From: Halorubrum sp. 2020YC2
GTDB lineage: Archaea > Halobacteriota > Halobacteria > Halobacteriales > Haloferacaceae
Length of the DNA stretch: 64,000 bases
Direction: 5' to 3'
Assembly (NCBI RefSeq): GCF_018623055.1
Contig: NZ_CP076019.1
Coordinates: 2,356,001 to 2,420,000, forward strand
Shown one piece after another: positions 52,797 to 61,694 of the stretch. A model generated the notes under the pieces. It worked only from the letters and a program-made list of their open reading frames with translations, was not told where the DNA came from and ran no database searches. Position numbers and translations under genes: made by a program. Each line of letters begins with the position of its first letter. The first letter of the stretch is position 1.

Positions 52797-53954
52797 CTAC
52801 TCCGCCCCGTACCCTACCGCCTCCGCGTCCGCGAGCGCCCGCTCCGTCGCCGCCGACAGGTCGAAGGCGTCGCCGTCGACGACCTCGCCGTCCCGGACCA
52901 CGGGTTCCATGAGCGGCTCCGCGCCATCGGGTCCCGAGCGGGCCGCCAGCCCGACCGCGTGGGCGCCGTCCGCGGTGCGGTACACCTCCTTCGCGCCCGA
53001 GAGCTTCCCCCGCTTGGCCGCCGGGTCGCCGTCGACGGCGACGAGGTCGAGCGCGAAGTCGACGGGGTCCGCGTTGGAGACGTGGCCGCCCACGCCGAAC
53101 CCGTCGACGACGTCGCGGAGTTCGCGGAGGTCGGCGGGCCCGAGCCCGCCGGAGACGTACACGTCCACGTCCCCGCGACCGCGCGCGTCGAGCTCCCACT
53201 GCACCTCGCGGACGATGTGCCGGAAGTCGCCGCGCCGGGAGCCGGTCGTGTCGAGGCGGACGCCGTCGAGGTCGTCGCCCAGCGTCTCGACCGCGCGGAG
53301 CACCTCGTCGACCTCGTCGGAGTAGGTGTCACACAGCGCGATCCGCGGCGCGTCCGCCGGGACGCCCTCGTCGTAGGCGCGCCAAGCGGCCTCCTGTTCG
53401 CCGCGGCCGAAGCAGATGGCGAGCGCGTGCGGCATCGTCCCGGACGCCTCGCGACCGATCACCTCGCCGGCGGCGACGTGCGAGAAGCCGTCGAAGCCGC
53501 CCACGAGCGCCGAGCGCTCGACCGCCGCCGTCATCGCGGGGTGGACGTGGCGCGCGCCGAAGGAGAGCACCGACGCGTCCGGCGCGGCGACCCGGCAGTC
53601 GAGCGCCGCCGTCGCCATCCCGGACGCGTGCGAGAGGAAGCCGAGGAGGGAGGTCTCCAGCCGTGCGAACGCGAGGTACGGGCCCTCGATCCGCATCACG
53701 GGCCCGCCGTCGAACAGCCGCCCCTCCGGGACCGCGTCCACGTCGACGTCGCGGCCGGCGAGCAGTTCGACGGCGTTGCCGAGGCCGGCGAACAGCTCGA
53801 ACTCCCTGTCCGGGAACTGGTCCGCGGTCACCTCCGCCACCACGCGGGGGTTCCGGCCCGCCGCCTCCAGCGCGGCCTCGGTCCGCTCGAAGTACGCGTC
53901 GGTCGCGCGCCCCTCTCGGACCGCGGCCGCGTCGACGATGTCGAACTCGCTCAT
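52797..53954 (-). CDS. pncB: Nicotinate phosphoribosyltransferase
   Basis: A 385-aa type II phosphoribosyltransferase that makes nicotinate mononucleotide from nicotinate and PRPP for NAD salvage. Landmarks are FSFGARHVHP-like LSFGARHVHPA, VRLDTTGSRRGDF and the PRPP/barrel motif DVYVSGGLGPADL. The C-terminal domain (about 280-385) is the family-typical alpha/beta extension. The ATG at 53954 (MSEFDIVDAAAVREGR) matches relatives. It may work with the nicotinamidase-like hydrolase encoded at 56028. Confidence 0.87.
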   Translation of the reverse strand: MSEFDIVDAAAVREGRATDAYFERTEAALEAAGRNPRVVAEVTADQFPDREFELFAGLGNAVELLAGRDVDVDAVPEGRLFDGGPVMRIEGPYLAFARLETSLLGFLSHASGMATAALDCRVAAPDASVLSFGARHVHPAMTAAVERSALVGGFDGFSHVAAGEVIGREASGTMPHALAICFGRGEQEAAWRAYDEGVPADAPRIALCDTYSDEVDEVLRAVETLGDDLDGVRLDTTGSRRGDFRHIVREVQWELDARGRGDVDVYVSGGLGPADLRELRDVVDGFGVGGHVSNADPVDFALDLVAVDGDPAAKRGKLSGAKEVYRTADGAHAVGLAARSGPDGAEPLMEPVVRDGEVVDGDAFDLSAATERALADAEAVGYGAE

Positions 53955-54078
53955 GGTCGACCGTTCGGCCGCGGGGACGAAAAGCCACCCGTGTCGCGCC
54001 GCTCCCGCGCTGATCCCGCGTCGCGCCGCTCCTCCTGTCCGCTCTCTCCGCCGCCGCTCCGAACCGGGGAGCGCCGGA

Positions 54079-55869
54079 CTACGCCGAGCGTCGCGCGAAG
54101 AGCGCGAGCGCGACGACGAGGGCGACGAGCGCCGCCGCGACGCCGAATCCGGGCGTGCTGGCATCGGTGTTACTGTCGTTGCCCTCGTCGTCGCTCCCGT
54201 TCTCACCGCTGGCGTCGTCCCCGTTCGTGCCGTTTCCGTCGCCGTCGTCTCCGTCCGTGTCGCTCCCGTCGCCGCCGCTCCCGTCGGTCCCGTCCGCGTC
54301 CGGCAGCGCGAGGTCAGCGTCCGGGCGGAGTTCGAGGACGCCCTCCGGCGAGGGCGCGTGGGTCACCGTCACGCTCGTCCCGTCGCGCTCGACGCCGTAC
54401 GCGCCGGGGAAGTCGGCGTCGTCGCCGTCGTCGATCGCGTACACGCTCCCGTCATCGTACTCGCGGTCGCCGTGGGCCGTCAGCATCCGGACGTAGGCGT
54501 CGCGGAACGCCGCGGCGTCCGCCTCGGTCTGCCACTCGGTCGCCCAGACGTACCCGTCGCGGTCGCCGTTCCGGTAGGGGTACAGCTCGTCGCCCGCCCA
54601 CCCGTCCGTCACGGGGTGCTCGTAGTTGTAGGCGCGTCGCGTCTGGAGTTCGGGCTCCGCGTCGAGGTGGATCTGGACGTTCTCCCGGACGCTCGCTCCC
54701 GGCTCCAAGACGGGGTACCGGTACTCGAAGCTCTGGTACCAGAACATCACGAACATCGACGCCTCGCCCGCGGTCTCCGCGCCCTCGACCCCCTGGTCCG
54801 CGTAGGTCTCCCACCCGCCGGTCGCGGCGTCCTCGAAGCTGACGGTGCCCTCCTCGTAGTCGGGGTTCCGGTGGATGACCTCCGCCGTCGACGCGGGCGG
54901 GTCGTTCATCGTCTCGTTGACGGCCGCCCACCCGCCCTCGTCGACGAGCTCGCGGACGTACAGCGCGCCGTCGCCGTACGGCTGGAGGACGGTCTGGAGG
55001 ATGCCGAGGTTGATCCCGGCGGAGCCGCCGCCCCCACCCCCGCCGCCCTCGGACGCCTCGGCGCAGGTCCAGTTGTCCGCGCAGCGGGCGGCGTACCGCT
55101 CCTCGACGTGGACCGCCTCCCCCTCGACGATCCCGTCGACCGCGAGGTCGCCGTCCTGCGTGACGCCGAGGTAGCGCGGGTCGGTGAGGTCGTGGTACTG
55201 GTCTTGCATCGCGTGGAGCAGCTCGTGCGCGAGCGTCGAGGGATCGATGTCCGGGGACTCGCCGTCCGGCACGACGATGACGATCCGGTCTTCGGCCGGC
55301 GAGTAGAAGCCGGAGACCGCGCCGCCGAACACCGAGTCGATCTCGCCGTTGGCGTCCGTCCCCTCCCCGACGACGAACAGCGCCTCCCACACCTGGTCGT
55401 TCCAGCGCCGGAACGCCTCGGAGCCGTTGTCCCCGCTCGCGGTGTCGTTGGCGTACTCGCTCCGCGAGACGGTCTCGACCGGCACGTCCTCCTTGAACGG
55501 GCGCTGCCGGACATGCTCGACGCGCGCCATCGTCAGGTCGGTCAGCGCCGCCAACTGCGTCTCGTTGAGCCCGTCCGTCGACTCGAAGTCGACCGACTCC
55601 TCGTAGTGGGTCCCGTTCCAGCAGCCCACCAGGTCGGTACCGTCCCCGGGACCGCACTCGGCGGCGGACGCGGAGGGAACGCCCCCCGGCGGCGCCGGGC
55701 CGCCGCCGACCGCCTCGGCGGGAGCGGCGGCGTCCGACGCGGCGGGACCGACGCCGGCGGCCGGCGCGGCGGCCGGCGCGGCGGCGGCGCCGGCGGTGAA
55801 CGCGACACACAGGACGGCGACCGCGGCGACGGCGGCGGCCGCGGTCGAGAGGGTGAGAGCCCGTCGCAT
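54079..55869 (-). CDS. Hvo_1808-type PGF-CTERM surface protein with a metalloprotease motif
   Basis: A 596-aa exported protein. The N-terminal hydrophobic signal (about 5-31) is followed by an alanine/proline-rich linker. The zinc-protease motif HELLH is at 215-219 in STLAHELLHAMQDQ, and EGEAVHVEE downstream may give a third ligand. A long acidic Asp/Gly/Asn linker (about 520-570) precedes the C-terminal PGF motif TPGFGVAAALV with a hydrophobic segment and RR, which is cut and lipid-anchored by archaeosortase in the family. It is similar to the Hvo_1808 family of haloarchaeal surface proteins; its target is unknown. Confidence 0.83.
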   Translation of the reverse strand: MRRALTLSTAAAAVAAVAVLCVAFTAGAAAAPAAAPAAGVGPAASDAAAPAEAVGGGPAPPGGVPSASAAECGPGDGTDLVGCWNGTHYEESVDFESTDGLNETQLAALTDLTMARVEHVRQRPFKEDVPVETVSRSEYANDTASGDNGSEAFRRWNDQVWEALFVVGEGTDANGEIDSVFGGAVSGFYSPAEDRIVIVVPDGESPDIDPSTLAHELLHAMQDQYHDLTDPRYLGVTQDGDLAVDGIVEGEAVHVEERYAARCADNWTCAEASEGGGGGGGGSAGINLGILQTVLQPYGDGALYVRELVDEGGWAAVNETMNDPPASTAEVIHRNPDYEEGTVSFEDAATGGWETYADQGVEGAETAGEASMFVMFWYQSFEYRYPVLEPGASVRENVQIHLDAEPELQTRRAYNYEHPVTDGWAGDELYPYRNGDRDGYVWATEWQTEADAAAFRDAYVRMLTAHGDREYDDGSVYAIDDGDDADFPGAYGVERDGTSVTVTHAPSPEGVLELRPDADLALPDADGTDGSGGDGSDTDGDDGDGNGTNGDDASGENGSDDEGNDSNTDASTPGFGVAAALVALVVALALFARRSA

Positions 55870-56027
55870 ACGGATCGCATCGGCCGCCCCGGTAAGTAGT
55901 CTGTCGGTTCCTTCGGCGCCGCGGCCGGCGGATTTTTCGGTACGGCCCGCCCCTCGCGGACCCGACCCGGTCGGCGTGGCCGAGGATCGGACGACGCTTT
56001 TTGAGGAGCGCGCTCCAACGCCTCGGC

Positions 56028-56606
56028 ATGCCGTTCGATCCGGCCGAGACAGCGGTGGTCGTCGTCGACATGCAAAACGGCTTCTGTCACCCGGAGGGGA
56101 GCCTCTACGCCGGGCCGAGCGAGGCGGCGGTCGACCCGGTGACGGCGCTCGTCGACCGCGCCCGCGACGCCGGCGCGTCCGTCGTCTACACTCGCGACGT
56201 CCACCCGCCCGACCAGTTCGAGGACACCCACTACTACGATGAGTTCGACCGGTGGGGCGAGCACGTCGTCGAGGGGTCGTGGGACGCCGAACTCGTCGAC
56301 GACCTCGACGTGCGCGACGGCGACCACGTCGTCGAGAAGCACACCTACGACGCCTTCTACAACACCGACTTGGAGGGGTACCTCGACGCGCACGGAATCT
56401 CTGACCTCCTGATCTGCGGGACGCTCGCGAACGTCTGCGTCCTCCACACCGCGGGGAGCGCGGGGCTCCGCGACTACCGCCCGGTCGTCGTCGAGGACGC
56501 GCTCGGCTACATCACCGAGGAGCACCGCGAGTACGCCGTCGACCACGCGGACTGGCTGTTCGGCGAGACGGCGACCCGCGACGGGGTCGCGTTCGGCTCC
56601 GAGTAG
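56028..56606 (+). CDS. pncA: Nicotinamidase/isochorismatase-family hydrolase
   Basis: A 192-aa cysteine hydrolase. The catalytic triad is D14 in VVVDMQNGF, K104 in VVEKHTYDAF and C137 in GTLANVCVLH, with cis-peptide residues next to it. Family members hydrolyse nicotinamide to nicotinate, or similar amides. Proximity to the nicotinate phosphoribosyltransferase (52797) suggests a nicotinamidase. The start at 56028 gives the short N-terminus MPFDPAETAVVVVD. Confidence 0.82.
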   Translation: MPFDPAETAVVVVDMQNGFCHPEGSLYAGPSEAAVDPVTALVDRARDAGASVVYTRDVHPPDQFEDTHYYDEFDRWGEHVVEGSWDAELVDDLDVRDGDHVVEKHTYDAFYNTDLEGYLDAHGISDLLICGTLANVCVLHTAGSAGLRDYRPVVVEDALGYITEEHREYAVDHADWLFGETATRDGVAFGSE

Positions 56607-56678
56607 CCCCCGACAATCGATTATCACGCGCGACAACCGGCGTGTAACCCTTTTTACCGCTCGCCGGAACCGCGGGGT

Positions 56679-57239
56679 ATGGACATCTCTCGGCGGGGCG
56701 TGCTCGGCGGTCTCGGCGCGGCCTGCGCGGTCGGCGCCGTCGGCTTCGCGGGCGCGGCGCAGGTGACGGACGGCGAGGCGCTCGAAGGCGTCGGCGGCGA
56801 CGGTCCCGGACCGGCGGGGGACGCCGCCGCCGACGAGGACGACTCCCGCCCGTCGTCGGCCGCCGTCGACCCCGACGCGCCGTTCGTCGCCCGCGTGACC
56901 GGCGACGACGGAACCGAGTCGCGCCTGTTCGACGCGAGCGACCTCGACCGCGTCAAGGGCGTCTTCTCGCAGGACGGCGAGTACCTCGTTCAGGTCGTGC
57001 TCACCGACGCGGGCGTCGAGTCCTTCCGCGAGCGCCTCGACGAGGCCGGCGCGACCGACGACCCGACCGCGTTCGTCGTGTCGATGTCGCTCGACGGGAC
57101 TGAGGTCCGGCGCGTCGAACTCGACCGGGAGACGGTCGACTCGCTCACCGGTTCCGACTGGGAGGGCGTGTTGACGCTCCCCTTCGGTGAGGAGTCGGTC
57201 GCCCGGTCCGTGTACGACCGACTGGCCGACGACGACTGA
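56679..57239 (+). CDS. Tat-exported protein with a SecD-like domain
   Basis: A 186-aa protein. The N-terminus MDISRRGVLGGLG, followed by a hydrophobic stretch, looks like a Tat signal. After an acidic linker (about 35-62), residues 66-184 form an alpha/beta domain (VQVVLTDAGVESFRERLDE) that resembles the periplasmic first domain of SecD proteins. I do not know its function. Its stop codon lies inside the first unit of a 26-bp tandem repeat. Confidence 0.72.
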   Translation: MDISRRGVLGGLGAACAVGAVGFAGAAQVTDGEALEGVGGDGPGPAGDAAADEDDSRPSSAAVDPDAPFVARVTGDDGTESRLFDASDLDRVKGVFSQDGEYLVQVVLTDAGVESFRERLDEAGATDDPTAFVVSMSLDGTEVRRVELDRETVDSLTGSDWEGVLTLPFGEESVARSVYDRLADDD

Positions 57240-57343
57240 AGCGTCGCCCCCACACGGACGACTGAAGCGTCGCCCCCGCACAGACGACTGAAGCGTCGCC
57301 CCCACACGGACGACTGAAGCGTCGCCCCCACACGGACGACTGA
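57231..57343. repeat. 26-bp tandem repeat (four full units and a part)
   Basis: Units start at 57231, 57257, 57283 and 57309, with a nine-base fragment at 57335. The unit is gacgactgaagcgtcgcccc followed by six variable bases. Units 1, 3 and 4 are identical; unit 2 differs at four bases, two of them in its last two positions. The first unit includes the last codons and stop of the Tat-protein gene, so the array may have grown from the gene's 3' end. Confidence 0.95.
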
Positions 57344-57406
57344 CTAGTTAGGGTCCGCGGCGCGAGCGGGAGACAGCGTTTTGATCCTCGAGTCCGTACC
57401 CCGGCC

Positions 57407-57538
57407 GTGAGCGACGGAACCGCGGAGGACGGCGGTCGGCCCTGTCCGGTCTGTGAGACGCCGATGTACCACCGGCACTGTAAGTACGTCTGCCCGGCTC
57501 ACGGCGTCGTTTACGACTGTAGCGACACGTTCTACTGA
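57407..57538 (+). CDS. Small zinc-finger protein, HVO_2523-like
   Basis: A 43-aa protein with five cysteines and three histidines: C13/C16, H22, H24, C25, C29, H32, C38. The sequence CPVCETPMYHRHCKYVC is similar to the haloarchaeal HVO_2523-type micro zinc finger family. It starts with GTG at 57407 and ends CSDTFY. These very small proteins are abundant in haloarchaea and probably bind one or two zinc ions; roles are mostly unknown. It is between the 26-bp repeat and crtB. Confidence 0.75.
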   Translation: MSDGTAEDGGRPCPVCETPMYHRHCKYVCPAHGVVYDCSDTFY

Positions 57539-57698
57539 CCCGACGGGACCGCTCGCGGCCCGGGCCGGTCGCCGGAATTGCCCGACGCGGCCGCGGACCG
57601 AACTGTGTCGTGCGAACTGTTATGTTCTTGGAGACCGATTTTTCAGCTATGATGGGCGACCCGTACGTGACCCTCCTTGCCGACCCTCCGAGGTCAGC

Positions 57699-58664
57699 AT
57701 GGTAGAGCAAAACCAGGTTGCCCGGAGCAAGCGGATCCAGCGCCGCACCGGGAAGACGTTCCACGTCGCCACCCGGCTGCTGCCGAAGCGGATCCGCCAT
57801 CCGACGTACGTGTTGTACGGGTTCTTCCGGACCGCAGACGAGGTCGTCGACGCCGCGGACACCGCACCGCCGGCCGAGCAGCGGGCCGAACTCGACCGAC
57901 TCCGGGCGGCCGCGCTGGGCGAGGAGCCGACCGACGACCCCGTGTTGGAGGCGTTCGCGGAGGTGGTCGAGCGAAACGGCATCCCCGACGAGGACGTCCA
58001 CTCGTTCGTGGACGCGATGGCGAGCGACATCGACACCGACCGGTACGAGACGTACGCGGACCTCGAGACGTACATGGACGGCTCCGCGGCCGCCGTCGGG
58101 CGGATGATGACGGCGATCATGGACCTCGACCCCGAGGCGGAGGCAAGGGCCCTCCCGCACGCCACGAAGCTGGGCGAGGCGTTCCAGATGACGAACTTCC
58201 TCCGGGACGTCCGCGAGGACGTCGTCGAGCGCGACCGGATCTACCTCCCGCTGGAGACGCTCCGCCGCCACGGGGTGAGCGAGGAGCAGATCCTCGACTT
58301 GGAGTTCGACGAGGACGTCGCGGCCGCGGTCCGCGAGGAGATGACCCGCACCGAGCGTCTCTACGAGGAAGGCGTCGCGGGCATCAAGTACCTCCCCGAG
58401 GACTGCCAGCTCGCGGTGCTGCTCGCCGCGGTGCTGTACGTCGACCACCACCGCCTCATCCGCAACCGGGGCTACGACACCGTCTCGACCACCCCGGAAC
58501 TGTCCTTCACCCGGAAAATATCGCTGCTCGTCCGCACCCGCTGGAAGTGGCAGTGGAACCGGGACCCGGAAGCGGTGTTCTACGACATGTGTACCGACTT
58601 CGACCCCGGTCGCGAGCGCCACGGGCACGACCCGCACAGCGCCGGCGTCCCGCAGACGGACTGA
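57699..58664 (+). CDS. crtB: Phytoene/squalene synthase family protein (CrtB)
   Basis: A 321-aa trans-isoprenyl synthase, which couples two geranylgeranyl diphosphates to phytoene, the first step to bacterioruberin. The first aspartate motif is FRTADEVVDAAD with D47 and D51, the second is NFLRDVREDVVERDR with D170 and D174. Magnesium-diphosphate binding residues are all present. The ATG at 57699 was chosen because the family begins near YVLYGFFRTADE at residue 37. A small membrane protein gene follows by six bases. Confidence 0.92.
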   Translation: MVEQNQVARSKRIQRRTGKTFHVATRLLPKRIRHPTYVLYGFFRTADEVVDAADTAPPAEQRAELDRLRAAALGEEPTDDPVLEAFAEVVERNGIPDEDVHSFVDAMASDIDTDRYETYADLETYMDGSAAAVGRMMTAIMDLDPEAEARALPHATKLGEAFQMTNFLRDVREDVVERDRIYLPLETLRRHGVSEEQILDLEFDEDVAAAVREEMTRTERLYEEGVAGIKYLPEDCQLAVLLAAVLYVDHHRLIRNRGYDTVSTTPELSFTRKISLLVRTRWKWQWNRDPEAVFYDMCTDFDPGRERHGHDPHSAGVPQTD

Positions 58665-58670
58665 GCCCGG

Positions 58671-58880
58671 ATGGACCGCTCCCGGTTCGTCGCCCTCGCC
58701 GTCGGCGCGTTCGGACTCGTGTTCGTCTCCTTCCTGATCCGCGGCACGACGCGACTGGTGGCGCCATACGGGGTCGCCGTCGCGGTGTCGGCCCCCGTCT
58801 TCTTCATGGCGGCGGCGCTGCTGGTCGCCCTCTTCGTCCTCGCGGTTCTCGACGCCACCGGGATCCGCCCGCTGGAGTGA
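58671..58880 (+). CDS. Small membrane protein downstream of crtB
   Basis: A 69-aa protein with two hydrophobic helices (about 5-24 and 34-62). It starts six bases after crtB, so it is probably co-transcribed with it. I do not recognise the family; a link to carotenoid metabolism is only suggested by position. Confidence 0.6.
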   Translation: MDRSRFVALAVGAFGLVFVSFLIRGTTRLVAPYGVAVAVSAPVFFMAAALLVALFVLAVLDATGIRPLE

Positions 58881-59008
58881 GTCGGGCGCGGCCGGGGCCG
58901 CCCGGTCATCGCCGTCGTCGACCGAGCGGCGCGGTTCGGCCGAGTCCACCGACCGACGCGCGCCGGCCGAGTCGGAACGCCCTTGCCCCGCCGCCCCCGT
59001 GTACTCGT

Positions 59009-60286
59009 ATGGACGTACGAACCGTCGCTGACCTCTCGCCGGCCGAGCGGCGCGCCCTCTTCGAGCGCGATGCCGGCGTCGAGGGGGTCCGCGAGGACGT
59101 GCGGGGCATCGTCGAGCGGGTCCGCGAGGAGGGCGACGTCGCGGTCCGCGAGTTCGCGGAGGAGTTCGATGGGGTCGCCGTCGGCAACGTCGACGTGACG
59201 GACGACGCGGCGCGGGCACACGACGAACTGGCCGACGCGGACGACCCGGTCCTCGACGCGGTGCGGGAGGCGGCCGCGAACGTGCGCGAGTTCCACGAGC
59301 GGCAGCGCCCCGAGGACTGGCGCGACGACTTCGGCGGCCGCGAGCTGGGCCGCCGCTTCCGCCCCATCGACCGCGTCGGGGTGTACGTGCCCGGCGGCGC
59401 GGCCGCGTACCCCTCCAGCGCGCTGATGGGGATCGTCCCCGCGGTCGTCGCCGGCGTCGACCACGTCGCGGTCGCGACCCCGCCGGCCGAGGAGCTGAAC
59501 CCGGTCACCCTCGCGGCGATCCACGAGGCTGGCGCCGACGCGGTGTATCAGGTCGGCGGCGCGCAGGCCATCGCCGCGCTCGCGTACGGGACGGAGACGG
59601 TGACGCGGATCCAGAAGGTCGTCGGCCCGGGCAACAAGTGGGTCACCGCCGCCAAGTCGATCGTACAGGGCGACGTGGAGATCGACTTCCTCGCCGGCCC
59701 GAGCGAGGTGCTCGTCCTCGCGGACGGGACCGCGGACCCCGAGTTGGTCGCAGCGGATCTGGTCGCGCAGGCCGAACACGACCCGAACGCCTCCGTCGTC
59801 GCGGTCACCGACGACGCCGACCTCGCGGACGCCGTGGCCGAGGCGGTCGAGGCGCAGGCGGCCGAGCGCGAGCGCGAGGAGACGATCCGGGCCGCGCTCG
59901 ACAACGAGGCGTCCGGCGTCCTCCACGCGCGCTCGATGCCGGAGGCCGTGCTGTTCGCGGAGGAGTACGCGGCCGAGCACCTCTCGATCGTGGCCGACGA
60001 CGACGAGGCGCTCTTAGACCGGATCACGAACGCCGGCTCCGTCTTCCTCGGCCCGTACTCCCCAGTCGCGGCCGGTGACTACGCGGCCGGGACGAACCAC
60101 GTGCTGCCGACGAACGGCGGCGCGAAGCGGTACGGCGGGCTCTCCGTGGACACCTTCCTCCGGTCGTCGACGGTCCAGCGGCTCGACCGCGACGCGCTTG
60201 CGAACCTCTCGGAGACGGTCACGTCGCTCGCGGAGGCCGAGGGGTTAGAGGCCCACGCCGAGAGCGTCCGAAAGCGGTTCGAGTAG
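59009..60286 (+). CDS. hisD: Histidinol dehydrogenase
   Basis: A 425-aa zinc enzyme for the last two steps of histidine synthesis, oxidising histidinol to histidine with NAD. Landmarks are GVYVPGGAAAYPSSALM, GGAQAIAALAYGT, VGPGNKWVTAAK, the AEHDPNAS block with a catalytic histidine, and GTNHVLPT near the C-terminus. Length matches the family. The ATG at 59009 begins MDVRTVADLS. Confidence 0.94.
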   Translation: MDVRTVADLSPAERRALFERDAGVEGVREDVRGIVERVREEGDVAVREFAEEFDGVAVGNVDVTDDAARAHDELADADDPVLDAVREAAANVREFHERQRPEDWRDDFGGRELGRRFRPIDRVGVYVPGGAAAYPSSALMGIVPAVVAGVDHVAVATPPAEELNPVTLAAIHEAGADAVYQVGGAQAIAALAYGTETVTRIQKVVGPGNKWVTAAKSIVQGDVEIDFLAGPSEVLVLADGTADPELVAADLVAQAEHDPNASVVAVTDDADLADAVAEAVEAQAAEREREETIRAALDNEASGVLHARSMPEAVLFAEEYAAEHLSIVADDDEALLDRITNAGSVFLGPYSPVAAGDYAAGTNHVLPTNGGAKRYGGLSVDTFLRSSTVQRLDRDALANLSETVTSLAEAEGLEAHAESVRKRFE

Positions 60287-60340
60287 GATCGGATCCCCCG
60301 ACCCACCGGCGACGCCGCGGTTCCGCCCGGACTCGTCGGT

Positions 60341-60350
60341 GAATATATAA
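60341..60350 (+). promoter_or_regulatory. Possible TATA box for the phn operon
   Basis: gaatatataa lies about 140 bases before the phnD ATG. A second AT-rich stretch (tctatattcg) at 60431-60440 is closer, about 50 bases before it. Which is used is unclear; a Pho-type box is not recognised. Confidence 0.35.
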
Positions 60351-60486
60351 CGGATCATACGGCTCACCGTCGTCCGTAGCGGTCAGAACCACACCGGTCC
60401 GCTCGGGTTCGGAACGTGTCGATACAATCGTCTATATTCGGCTCATAGCAGGCTTCTTTCCCTCGAAAAGGCGTTTTCAATTCGTA

Positions 60487-61692
60487 ATGGTGAAAGAAAG
60501 CGGCCAACGGTGGGAGTCGAGTTCGCGGCGTAAGTTCATCCTGGCCGGCGGGGCGGTCGGGATAGCCGGTCTGGCGGGCTGTTCCGGCGGGAGCGGCGAC
60601 GGCGAGGCCGGGGCGGGCCTCGATTCGGGTAGCGAGGACGGCGGCGACGGCGGCGACGGCGGATCGAGCGACCCGATGCTCACGAACGCCTCGGAGTTCG
60701 ATCCCGCCGAGCCCAACTGGGAGGAGAACAACTACCTGATGACGGCGGTCTCGGAGAACGACTACTTCCAGGGGAGCCAGACGGACCTGGAGAACATGCG
60801 GAATCAGGACGTCGAGGAGATAGCTCACGGCAGCCCGCCACGGGAGCTGCCCGACGACGAGAGCGAGTGGGTCGACCCCGACCCACTCATTTTCGTGGAC
60901 AAGCCCGGCGAGTCCGGCCAGACGCAGTACCAGGATACCATCCAGCCGCTGCTGGACCGGCTTGAGGAGACGACGGGCCGGACGGTCGAGTGGCAGCCCG
61001 TCGACTCCAACGCGGCGACGGTCGAGTCGTTCCGGGCGGGGCGCGGACATCTGGGCGACATCTCGACCGGAACGTCCGCCTTCGGGGTCAACCTCGGCGG
61101 CGTCGTTCCGTTCGCGGTCCCGATAAGTCCCTCCGGACAGTTCGGCTACCGGCTGCTGGCGATCACCCGCGACGACGAGGACGACATCCAGTCCGTCAAC
61201 GACTTCGCGCGTGACGATATCACAGTCACGCACTCTGAGCCGGCGTCGAACTCCGGTAACCAGGCGCCGTCGGCGCTTTTCGACCAGTCCTTCGACGTGA
61301 CGGCCGGAGAGGACTACGAGAGGGAGTTCTCGGGCGGCCACGACCAGACCGCCCGCGGCATCGCGGCCGGCGACTACGATGCCGGACCGATCTGTAGCAC
61401 CTGCGTCGATGACCTCATCGGGTCGACAGAGGACATCGACTACGACGATTTCAAGGTGGTCTGGGCGAGCAACCCGTTCCCGCCGGGTCCGATGGTCCAC
61501 CGATACGACCTCCACCCGGACATCGTCGAAGGGATCAAGGAGGCGACCATCGGGACCGACTGGACGGACACCGAGTACGCCGAAAACACCGGTGAGGCCG
61601 AGTACGTCGAAATCGACTACAAGAACGTCTTCAACGACATCCTGATCATCCAGCGGTACAACGGCGTCGAGTACGAGAGCGGGAACCTGTAA
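60487..61692 (+). CDS. phnD: Phosphonate/phosphate ABC transporter substrate-binding lipoprotein (PhnD)
   Basis: A 401-aa binding protein. RRKFILAGG at 14-22 and the hydrophobic stretch that follows form a Tat signal, and the lipobox LAGC places the lipid-modified cysteine at C32. An acidic glycine/serine linker (33-60) is followed by a two-domain PhnD fold ([42 protein letters not shown]). Probable ligands are phosphonates or related phosphorus compounds. It leads a four-gene transporter operon with three bases to phnC. Confidence 0.87.
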   Translation: MVKESGQRWESSSRRKFILAGGAVGIAGLAGCSGGSGDGEAGAGLDSGSEDGGDGGDGGSSDPMLTNASEFDPAEPNWEENNYLMTAVSENDYFQGSQTDLENMRNQDVEEIAHGSPPRELPDDESEWVDPDPLIFVDKPGESGQTQYQDTIQPLLDRLEETTGRTVEWQPVDSNAATVESFRAGRGHLGDISTGTSAFGVNLGGVVPFAVPISPSGQFGYRLLAITRDDEDDIQSVNDFARDDITVTHSEPASNSGNQAPSALFDQSFDVTAGEDYEREFSGGHDQTARGIAAGDYDAGPICSTCVDDLIGSTEDIDYDDFKVVWASNPFPPGPMVHRYDLHPDIVEGIKEATIGTDWTDTEYAENTGEAEYVEIDYKNVFNDILIIQRYNGVEYESGNL

Positions 61693-61694
61693 CG

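Noticed and set aside
57231-57343. 26-bp tandem repeat as a CRISPR array
   Set aside because: Units are directly adjacent with no unique spacers, and there are no cas genes nearby.
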